64,000 nt of DNA from Bubalus kerabau (lineage: Eukaryota; Chordata; Mammalia; Artiodactyla; Bovidae): NCBI RefSeq assembly GCF_029407905.1, contig NC_073646.1:14774001-14838000 (forward strand), given 5' to 3'. A program made the position numbers and the translations under genes. Positions 55,535 to 64,000 of this stretch are shown one piece after another (position 1 is the first letter of the stretch; the number at the start of each line of letters is the position of its first letter). The notes beneath the pieces are model-generated. The model was not told the DNA's origin, ran no database searches, and saw nothing but the letters and a program-made list of their open reading frames with translations.

Positions 55535-55825
55535 AGGACTTCCTTGCTTGTCCAGTGGTTAAGAATCCACCTGCCAGTGCGGGAGATATGGATTCAGTCC
55601 CTGGTCTGGGAAGATTCCGCATGCCCTGGAGTAACTAAGCCCATGTGCCACAACTACTGAGCCCATGCCCTAGAGCCCATGCTCCGCAAGAGAAGCCACC
55701 ACAATGCGAAACCCGTGCACAGCAACTAGAGAGTAGCCCCCACTTACTGCAACTAGAGAAAGCCTGCACAGCCACAAAGACCCAACACAGCCAAAAATAA
55801 AGAAAGAAAGAAAAAGAAAAAGAAT
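55535..55825 (+). mobile_element. CHR-2-type SINE
   Basis: Sense long form, GGACTTCCTTGCTTGTCCAG to CAGCCAAAAATAAAGAAAG, with an (AAAGAA)n tail. Confidence 0.9.
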
Positions 55826-55879
55826 TGGGTAGAATAAAGGTAGTTGGGCATCCTTCAAACCAGTAAACTACCATTGAAA

Positions 55880-56190
55880 GAAAGTGAAAGTCACTCAGTC
55901 ATGTCCAACTCTTTGCAACCCCAGGACTATACATTCCATGGAATTCTCTAGGCCAGAATACTGGAGTGGATAGCCTTTCTCTTCTCCAGGGGATCTTTCC
56001 AAACCAGGGATTGAACCCAGGTCTCCTGCATTTCAGGCGGATTCTTCATCAGCAGAGCCACAAGGGAAGCCCAAGAATACTAGAGTGGCTAGCCTATGCC
56101 TTCTCTAGTGGATCTTCTCAATCCAGGAATTGAATCAGGGTCTCCTGCATTGCAGGCAGATTCTTTACCAGCTGAGCTATGAGGGAAACC
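55880..56190 (-). mobile_element. Two Bov-tA SINEs in antisense tandem
   Basis: Full copy about 55880-56073, followed by a partial copy 56074-56190 ending TGAGCTATGAGGGAAACCC. Confidence 0.88.
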
Positions 56191-56194
56191 CTTT

Positions 56195-56752
56195 TGTGAT
56201 GGTTAATTTTATGCGTCAACTTGTCTGGGCCATGAGGTGCCCAGATATTTGGTCAAATATTATTCTAGGTGTTTCTCTGAAGGTGTTTTTGGATGAGAGT
56301 GACATATATATTGTAGACTAAGTCAAGCAGATTGCTCTACCTAATGTGGGTGGGCCTCGTCCAATCAGTTGAAGGCCTGAATAGAACAAAAAGCCTGGCC
56401 TCATCCTGAGTAATAGCATTTTTGGGCAAACAGTTTTGCCCAACTGCCTTCAAACTGGGGCATTGACCTTTTCTCTACCTTTGGACTCAAAACATTGGCT
56501 CTTCCTGTGTCTGGAGCCTGTCAGCCTTCAGATGAGAGCTACACATCTGCTTGCCTTGTTTTCAGGCCTTCAGAGTCAGCCTGGAACTAAAGTGTGGCCC
56601 CTCCTGGATTTCCAGCTTGCTTACTCACCCTGCAGTCTGGGACCTGTCTCCATCATCATGTGAGCCAATTCCTTATCATAAATCTCCTTTTCTCTCTCTA
56701 TACACAATCCTATTGGTTCTGTTTCTCCGGAGAACCCTGCATAATGCCTCCT
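56195..56752 (+). mobile_element. MLT2-type solo LTR (ERVL)
   Basis: Starts TGTGATGGTTAATTTTATGC and ends GGAGAACCCTGCATAATGCC. Internal landmarks: GGTGCCCAGATATTTGGTCA, GGTGGGCCTCGTCCAATCAG and CCTATTGGTTCTGTTTCTC follow the ERVL LTR pattern. No internal retroviral genes adjoin, so it is a solo LTR or fragment; the frames across it are not genes. Confidence 0.82.
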
Positions 56753-56909
56753 GTTTATATATATGTATATTTATGTGAATATTTCATAGTTTGTGGCTCA
56801 TGCAGTGTGGTTATCTGGGTGGTGACACCCAGCTCACAACTGTTACAGATTTACTCTGGACATTAATTTCTGGGGCCCCTGAAATCATAATATATAGGTG
56901 GTTATATAG

Positions 56910-57240
56910 GGGCTTCCCTGGTAGCTCAGCTGGTAAAGAATCTGCCTGCAATGTGGGAGACCCCAGTTCAATCCCTGAGTCGGGAAGATCCCCTGGAGAA
57001 GGGATAGGCTACCCACTCCAGTATTCTTGGACTTTCCTGATGGCTCTGGTGGTAAAGAATCTGCCCACAATGTGGGAGACCTAGATTTGATCCCTGGGTT
57101 GGGAAGATCCCATGGAGGAGGGCATGGCAACCCACTCCAGTATTCTTACCTGAAGATTCCCATGGACAGGAGGAGCCTGGTGGGCTGCAGTCCGTGGGGT
57201 TGCAGAGAGTCAGACATGACTGAGTGACTAAGCATAGACA
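56910..57240 (+). mobile_element. Two Bov-tA SINEs in tandem
   Basis: Partial copy 56910-57028 followed by a full copy 57029-57240, the same arrangement as at 9.75-10.06 kb. AGGTGGTTATA flanks the pair (56897 and about 57240), so they may have inserted as one unit. Confidence 0.9.
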
Positions 57241-58499
57241 GGTGGTTATACACACCTATTCCCCAGCCTCCATATATGACTTGGAAATGGAAATTCAGTC
57301 AGGTAACCAAATAATTGCCAAAGAACAGAACTGACTATATTTACACTTTAGGTTGACAGTGGATGGAGTATGTACGTTGTGAATTCTGTGAATTTTGGGG
57401 ACTGAGAATTGATTGCTGTTGGATTAAAAGCCATTTCAGAGTTGAGAGTGTCACTGTGTTTGATGATGCTTCCTAGTGAAGGACTCAGTCAGTATGATGG
57501 ATAACCTACCTTAGTACTGAGGCCAGACAGTGGGGCAGACACCTGCTGTGTCTGAATATTGCCTTTTTAATATTCATAAGGAAGAGCTATTTGTTCATCT
57601 TCTCACACTTGTATCAGTGTCTTACCCCTCTGAACCATGGAGCCAGAGTACTCTTCATATTTTGTGTGGAACAGGTTGCACAAACAACACCGGTTGCTTC
57701 ATTTCTAAATTTAAATGTTATATATATTAAATTTTTAGGGTGATGTGATTTAATGTATACGAAAAATAAATGAATTTTAGTTAAATACAGAAAATTACTG
57801 TTTTGTGCTATTGGTGGTATGCATATTCTGGGAAATATGTAAAGGAAATGAGATTTACATCCTGTAATCCTTCCTAATCATCTTTATTGCAAATATAAGA
57901 TTTATGTCTTTACTCTGGATTGAGATCCAGGTTGTCCTTATGTAATGTGTGCTGTTTGTTACTTACTGAATTCTTCCAAATGTTTGGTCTACATCCTATG
58001 AATGTATGTACTCTGATAGAGCTGAAAATTTAGAATTGGTGTCGTTCCCAACTGACTTCTCAAGAGCTATTCTTTTTGAGTATTAAATAGAGGAAAACAC
58101 GTTATTAAGATTCCTCTTATTAATACTGTGGAGGCCAACTTGAGCTTCAGCTGGAAAATTACTGAAACTGCTTTTTCCACCATCCCATGTTCTTGTGGCT
58201 CCTTTGGCCTGGAGTCCACTCATTTCTTTTTATTTTCCCACTCATTTCTTTTTTCCTGATTTAAATCCTTTCCTAGTGTGTTGACTGAAATAGATTTCCC
58301 TGAACACAGTCCCTGAAGGAACTGCAAGTATGTATCTGAAAAATATGTTTCTTTGTTCTGGAGTTGACTTCAGCAAATGTATACATTTATGCTATTTGTG
58401 AACATGTGTATGCCTTGGGGTCACATTAGATTTTTCCATGGCTCCCCTTTCTGTATCACTGCATCTTCTTTTCAGGTCCCTTTCTTTACCTAATTGTTT
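57241..58499. other. Sequence without recognised features
   Basis: 1.2 kb of SINE-free, AT-rich intergenic DNA; no exon recognised. Confidence 0.4.
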
Positions 58500-58504
58500 T
58501 ATTT

Positions 58505-58720
58505 TTAAACTTTATTCTTTATTGAAACTTTTTTATTGAAGTATAGTTGATTTACAATGCTGTATTAGTTTCTGGTGTACAGAAAAGTGATTCAGTTTAT
58601 ATACATATATACACATATTTTTTTCACATTCTTTCCATTATGGTTTATTACAGAATATTGAACATAGGTCCCTGTGCTATGTCGTAGGTCCTTGTTTTCC
58701 AATTTCCCCGTCTCTTTTTT
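58505..58720 (-). mobile_element. L1 3' UTR fragment
   Basis: Antisense, TTTTTTATTGAAGTATAGTT, TTTACAATGCTGTATTAGTT, ATTATGGTTTATTACAGAAT. Same family as 59895 onward. Confidence 0.8.
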
Positions 58721-59429
58721 TTCTTTCTCAAGATTTTATCATACATAAATAGCATGTATAATAGAATATATATTTCAGAAAAATTATGAATTTTTGCCTA
58801 GCTAAAACATTTATGACATTTTGGTTCCACTTGTTTGAGTAAATTTGGATAGAATGCTAGATTTCTAGTTTATATTCACTCAAAACTTTGATATAGTTCC
58901 ATTTATTCTGGTATCTAGTATTATTGCTAAAAGTCTAGAAAGATTATTATCTTAAAGATTTTAAAAGATTTTGAATGAGGCTTGAAACTTCTGATCCAAT
59001 TCTGAGAATATAAAGAAATGGCTATGTTGTTAAAAAAAAAAAAAAACAGGAAATTAACGTGGTATAGTATTATAACTAAAGTACAGATTTTGTTCAAATT
59101 TCACAGGATTTTATGCTAGTATCCAGTATTTGTTTTCATACCTCATTCAAGATTCCACATTGTATTTAGCAGCATTGAGCAGCTTCAGCCATATGCAACA
59201 AATTCTGATAAATCCTCTTTTCATATTTATTCTGTTACAAATATTTTTAAATTTTCCTTGTTATGGCTTCTTAGATACAACCACCATTTAAAAGTGGACA
59301 TTTAATTTCCAAATATGTGGGGTTTTTTAAGTGTCTTTGATATTAATTTCTCATTTAAATATATTCTTCTCTGCAATCACCCTCTGTTTTTCCAGTCTTA
59401 ACTTTACTAAGGCTTTCCATGGCTAAGCT
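58721..59429. other. Sequence without recognised features
   Basis: AT-rich intergenic sequence with an A15-type homopolymer at 59030-59046; no exon recognised. Confidence 0.4.
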
Positions 59430-59637
59430 ACAGAGCTTCCTGGTAGCTCAGATGGTAAAGAATCTTCCTGCAATGCAGGAGACCTGGGTTTGATGCCTGT
59501 ATAAGGAAGACCCACTGGAGAAGGGAATGACAACCCACTCCAGTATTCTTGCCTGGAGAATCTCATGGACAGAGGATCCTGGTGGGTTACAGTCTGTGGG
59601 GTTGCAAAGAGTTGGACGTGACTCAGTGACTAACAGT
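59430..59637 (+). mobile_element. Bov-tA SINE
   Basis: Sense, GAGCTTCCTGGTAGCTCAGA to ACTCAGTGACTAACAG. CTATGGCTAAG at 59641 echoes CCATGGCTAAG at 59418, a target duplication. Confidence 0.9.
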
Positions 59638-60034
59638 TCTACTATGGCTAAGTCAAAGATCTCTCTTGGTAAATGTCATACTGTACTTGAAAATATGTAG
59701 GTTATTTTAAATTATCTTTTGATATTGATTTCTAACATAATTCCACATTGAGAAAATAACATATTCTATATGATTTCAATACCTTTAGACCAAGAAATTT
59801 TGCACCTTGTTTTATGTCCCTGGATATGTTTCAGTGTCTCTTGGTTTATAATCTATGGGAACTTGAACAGAATTTGTATCCTGCTTTTGTTTTAAAACAT
59901 ATTTTTTAATTGAAGTATAGTTGATTTACAATGCTGTGTTAGTTTCTCATGTACAGCAAAGTGATTCCATTTATTTACATATATATATATACACACACAT
60001 ATATGTATGTTCTTTTTCATATTCTTTCCATTAT

Positions 60035-60455
60035 GATTTATGGATGTGAGAGTTGGACTGTGAAGAAGGCTGAGCGCCGAAGAATTGATGCTTTTGAACT
60101 GTGGTGTTGGAGAAGACTCTTGAGAGTCCCTTGGACTGCAAGGAAATCCAACCAGTCCATTCTGAAGGAGATCAGCCCTGGGCTTTCTTTGGAAGGAATG
60201 ATGCTAAAGCTGAAACTCCAGTACTTTGGCCACCTCATGCGAAGAGCTGACTCATTGGAAAAGACTCTGATGCTGGGAGGGATTGGGGGCAGGAGAAAAA
60301 GGGGACGACAGAGGATGAGATGGCTGGATGGCATCACTGACTTGATGGACGTGGGTCTCAGTGAACTCGGGAGTTGGTGATGGACAGGGAGGCCTGGCGT
60401 GCTGCGATTCATGGGGTCGCAAAGAGTCGGACACGACTGAGTGACTGAACTGAAC
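60035..60455 (+). mobile_element. BovB 3' end nested in L1
   Basis: Sense ~420 bp, low divergence. The C-terminal RT frame is open to about 60380 (CESWTVKKAERRRIDAFEL). Ends GACTGAACTGAACTGAACTG. Confidence 0.93.
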
Positions 60456-60545
60456 TGAACTGATTGAATAGTTTTCTGTGCTATGTAGTCAGTGTGATGT
60501 CGTAGCTCCTCGTTGGTTATCTATTTTATATATAGTAGTGTGTAT

Positions 60546-60730
60546 CTCTGCAGTGTGGGAGACCTGGGTTCGATCCCTGGGTTGGGAAGATCTCCTGGAG
60601 GAGGGCATGGAAACCCTCTGCAGTATTCTTGCCTGGAGAATCGCCATGGACAGAGGAACCTGGTGGGCTGCAGTCCAATGGGTTGAAAAGCGTTGGATGT
60701 GACTGAGCGACTAGGCACGCACAGCACAGT
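60546..60730 (+). mobile_element. Bov-tA SINE nested in L1
   Basis: Sense, 5'-truncated, TCTGCAGTGTGGGAGACCTG to GCGACTAGGCACGCACAG. Confidence 0.9.
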
Positions 60731-61015
60731 ATGCTTCTGCTAATGTCAAACTCCTAATTTATCCCTCCCACCCCATCCCCTTTGGTAACCATGAGTTTGT
60801 TTTCTATGTCTGAGTCTATTTCTGTTTTGTAAATACATTCATTTGTATTATATTTTAGATTCCACATATAAGTGATATCATGTGATGTTTTTCTCTGACT
60901 TATTTCACTTAGTGTGATAGTATCTAGGTCCATCCATGTTGCTGAAAATGGTATTATTTAATTCTTTTTTTATGCCTGAGTGGTATCCCATACACAATGG
61001 AATGGACGTGAATTT

Positions 61016-61219
61016 GAACAAACTCTCTGATGGCTTAGATGGTAAAGAATCTGTCTGCAATGGAGGAGACCCCAGTTCGATCCTTGCATCAAGAAGATCC
61101 CCTGGAGAAGGGAATGGCTACTCACTCCAGTATTCTTGCCTGGAGATGAACAGAGCTTGGTGGGCTACAGTCCATGGGGGTCACAAAGAGTCAGACATGA
61201 CTTAGTGACTGAGCAACAA
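61016..61219 (+). mobile_element. Bov-tA SINE nested in L1
   Basis: Sense, ACAAACTCTCTGATGGCTTA to CTTAGTGACTGAGCAACAA. Confidence 0.9.
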
Positions 61220-61544
61220 AAACAAAAATACATATATACCACATCTTCTTTATCCTTTCCTCTGTTGATGGGCACTTCCGTGTTTTGGCTGTTGGAAACA
61301 GTCCTGCTGTGAACACTGGGGTGCATGTATCTTTTCAAATTAAATTTTCTCCAGATATATATCCAGGAGTGGGATTGCTGGATCATACAGTAACTCTATT
61401 TTTAGTTTTTTTTTTTAAGGAACTTCATACTGTTTTCCACAGTGACTGTACTGATTTATATTCCCATCAAAACCCTTTAGGTTTTTCAATATTATAATCA
61501 AACTGTTGTGAATATAATGGGAATTATATTGTATTATATATAAT

Positions 61545-61822
61545 CAGAGAAGGCAATGGCACCCCACTCCAGTACTCTTGCCTGGAAAATCCCAAGGACA
61601 AAGGAGCCTGGTAGGCTGCAGTCCATGGTGTCGCTAAGAGTAAGACACGACTGAGCGACTTCACTTTCACTCTTCACTTTCATGCATTGGAGAAGGAAAT
61701 GGCAATCCACCCCAGTGTTCTTGCCTGGAGAATCCCAGGGACGGGGGAGCCTGGTGGGCTGCCGTCTATGGGGTCGCACAGAGTCGGACATGACTGAAGC
61801 GACTTAGCAGCAGCAGCAGCAT
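61545..61822 (+). mobile_element. Bov-A2 dimeric SINE
   Basis: Sense dimer, GAGAAGGCAATGGCACCCCA to (AGC)n, set in (AT)n-rich sequence; low divergence. Confidence 0.93.
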
Positions 61823-62754
61823 ATATATAATACTATAAATTAATTTTATATAAAAATTAATATAAACAGATTGCATTATATATTTTAGATTCCTAAAATA
61901 TAGGAAGGTAACTTGGAGGGTGGGAGATGGACTTCCCTTCCTTGTACCCAGCACTTAGCTTTTAGTTCTAGAATTTGAATAGCTATGGAAAAGATGGAAT
62001 CAAGTTACATGTAAAGTTCAGGTTTGTTAAATTTTCACGGGTCATTCTTTCTGAATGTCTTCTGCATAAGGGTTATATTAATAAATTGGAAAGTTGAAAC
62101 AGAAACTACTGAACCAAAGTAAAAATATTCCCTGTTCACTTGACTTCTTCAATCACAGGTCTCTAAATGGAAGATTAGAAGAATGTTCTTAGGGGGAAAA
62201 ATGGTGTGTCGTTAAAGGTTCTTGCACATTTTGGCCAATTTTACTTTAATTTTTTGCTACTAAAGGGAAGTGGGAAAAAGTCAGTTTATACATGGGTTGA
62301 ATACCAGAAAAAATGCTTTATAATATTTAGAGGACTTAATAAAGGGACAAGGAGTATTAATATACTGGACAGTAAGATATAAACCCACTAGGCAACAATT
62401 CTCACATGCCAAGTTTTTGCAGACTGTTTTTGCTCTATAATGATAAGTATTACTAAAGTGAACCGCGATTTCCAGGCTTTTGGCCAATTATGAATCTGTG
62501 AGAACAGTATTAGAGAATCTCCTGCAGGTGATGTGTGAAATCTCTGAAAAGAGTTAATGAAGGAAAGTAATTTATTTTACCCTCTGGAAGAAATTTTAAG
62601 GAGCAGTATATACATCTAGAGTAATTTCTCAACAGGTTGGAGCAATTATGTTTTTCTCTGAAGTAATGAAAATGATTTCACTCTGTAAAAAAGTAAAAAA
62701 AAGAAAAAAGATGTATAAAATAGTCCATTGTAAAGCAAAAGCTAGAGGAGGCAA
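61823..62754. other. Sequence without recognised features
   Basis: AT-rich intergenic DNA, no exon or repeat recognised. Confidence 0.4.
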
Positions 62755-62937
62755 ATTTTATTTATATTTATGTACTTGGCTGCACTGAGTCTTAGCTGCA
62801 GCACGCAGGATCTTTAGCTGTGGCATGTGAACCCTTAATTGTGGCATGTGAGATCTAGTTCCCCAACCAGGGATCGAACCTGGGCCCCCTGCATTGCAGG
62901 CCTTTCGTCTTAGCCACTGGACTACCGGAGAAGTCCC
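62755..62937 (-). mobile_element. CHR-2-type SINE
   Basis: Antisense, TTTATTTATATTTATGTACT to GGACTACCGGAGAAGTCCC. Confidence 0.87.
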
Positions 62938-63261
62938 AAATGCAAATGTGTAGAAAGAATGATGAGCAATACAGACAAATGGTAAAAGCGAAAACCAATT
63001 TATCTGTTACTCCCCACTGTGCTTTCCCTGCTCCAGACTGGTTTTTATGTTGTCCCGTTTGCTTCTGTGTTATATCCTAAGATGCTGTGTCCTTGCCTTC
63101 TTTTTATCCAAATTCTACTTGTTAATCAAAGTTGAAAAAAAGTTGTTTTGTCTATTTCCTAGGTCCATATTCATCCCCATCCTGGCTTCAATCAGAATGG
63201 CAAGGCTTTCCCTTATGTTCTCTACCCAGGATTAAGGAAAACAGGCTTATGCACACAGAAT

Positions 63262-63386
63262 AATTCATTTACTTATTTTGGCCATGCTGGTGTGTTGTGG
63301 GATCCTAGTTCCCCAGCCAGGGATCGAACCCCTGACCTCTACAGTGAAGCGTGGAGTCCTAACCACTGGACTGCCAAGGAATTCCT
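63262..63386 (-). mobile_element. CHR/Bov-tA3-type SINE
   Basis: Antisense, TAATTCATTTACTTATTTTG to GACTGCCAAGGAATTCCT. CACACAGAATAAT / CACACAGGATAAT flank it as target duplication. Confidence 0.88.
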
Positions 63387-64000
63387 ACACACAGGATAAT
63401 TTAGAGGGCTGGATCCCGTCTGAGCCACAGATGAGTCTGTCTGGCTGGAAAATGAACATGCAGGCATTGGGGAGGGCTACCACAGAGCTCCTGGGTATGG
63501 ACCCAGGCTGGACTTGGCTTAGGCAGTAACTTGGGCGATTTGTGAGCCTTGACCGGGCGCCCCTTTGCCGATGAGGTCCAGTGCATGCCCCAGAGAGGCT
63601 GGAGGCCTTTCCATGCTGACTCAACCTTCCAAGCCGTCTCTCCAACCTGAGGGACTCCTCTCCTAGGGCCCCCTGCAGCCCTCCCTCTGTTAAGGAATCT
63701 ATCTCCCAGGGCAAGGTCATCTGACTCTTCATTTGTTCTTCACAAATCTATCAATCATTGCAGAAACTATGCTGTGAGCCCTTAGGGACTTGACTTTTGA
63801 TACTCAGAAGTTAGTTTTTGGACTGTAAGAGCTTTTGAAAATCCTTCTATGATTGGTTTCCAAAGACTGTTTTGAAATCCAAAAGCTAATAATTGACTGA
63901 CTTCTGGATTATCAGCATTTTTAAAAAACTGTATTTTACTTCCTCAGAGCTGCTGGGACAGGGTAGAGCCATGGATACAATAAATGGTGGTAGGGAACTG
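63387..64000. other. Sequence without recognised features
   Basis: Opposing frames at 63385-63732 have no recognisable domain. No exon of the next expected gene was found before the window ends. Confidence 0.4.

Larger units (their letters stand above)
59895..61490 (-). mobile_element. L1 3' region, split by BovB and two SINEs
   Basis: One antisense L1 3' UTR in pieces: 59895-60034 (AATTGAAGTATAGTTGATTT), 60456-60545, 60731-61015 (CCCTTTGGTAACCATGAGTT, GGTCCATCCATGTTGCTG) and 61220-61490 (CAGGAGTGGGATTGCTGGAT, CATACTGTTTTCCACAGTG). About 800 bp of L1 after removing the insertions. Confidence 0.88.

Overview
The window is vertebrate nuclear DNA from a ruminant (Pecora). The evidence is dense Bov-tA and Bov-A2 SINEs, CHR-type tRNA SINEs and BovB (RTE) LINE copies, mixed with older mammalian repeats (L1, L2/MIR-like, MER5A, MER20, MER1-like, MLT1, MLT2). 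Species cannot be settled by eye; cattle, buffalo, sheep, goat or a relative all fit. More than half of the window is interspersed repeat, and most long open frames are read through SINE or BovB sequence.

Two protein-coding genes are recognisable, arranged head to head with start codons about 27.5 kb apart. (1) On the minus strand, the CpG island at about 14.1-14.9 kb holds the first coding exon of PDXDC1 (peptide MDASLEKK, then a splice donor). The rest of the gene runs left, and I find no further exon in 1-14494, which is read as intron 1. (2) On the plus strand, MPV17L is complete: a CpG-island promoter at about 41.85-42.03 kb and four coding exons at 42028-42337, 45436-45506, 47190-47219 and 47301-47480. 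Together they encode 196 residues of the MPV17/PMP22 membrane-protein family. Exon 3 is only 30 nt. Intron 3 is only 81 nt, a multiple of three and stop-free, so its retention would keep the frame.

Layout: 1-14.5 kb, PDXDC1 intron 1 with BovB, SINEs, two MER5A copies and a MER20. 14.5-41.8 kb, intergenic, with a 2.4-kb antisense BovB carrying a nested Bov-A2, several BovB 3' ends, CHR SINEs, L1 fragments, a MER1-like hAT element, ERV-type LTRs and a second long BovB at 37.1-38.7 kb. 42-48 kb, MPV17L. 48-64 kb, downstream flank, with an inverted duplication (about 48.8-49.5 kb against 52.3-52.8 kb, one arm interrupted by a SINE), a short direct repeat (53.6/54.2 kb), an MLT2-type solo LTR (56.2-56.75 kb) and an antisense L1 3' end split by a BovB and two SINEs (59.9-61.5 kb).

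I see no CRISPR array, operon, functional tRNA or rRNA gene, or evidence of a new defence or biosynthetic system. The most interesting items are the in-frame MPV17L mini-intron, the inverted duplication with an empty SINE site, and the head-to-head gene order, which differs from the human arrangement as I recall it.
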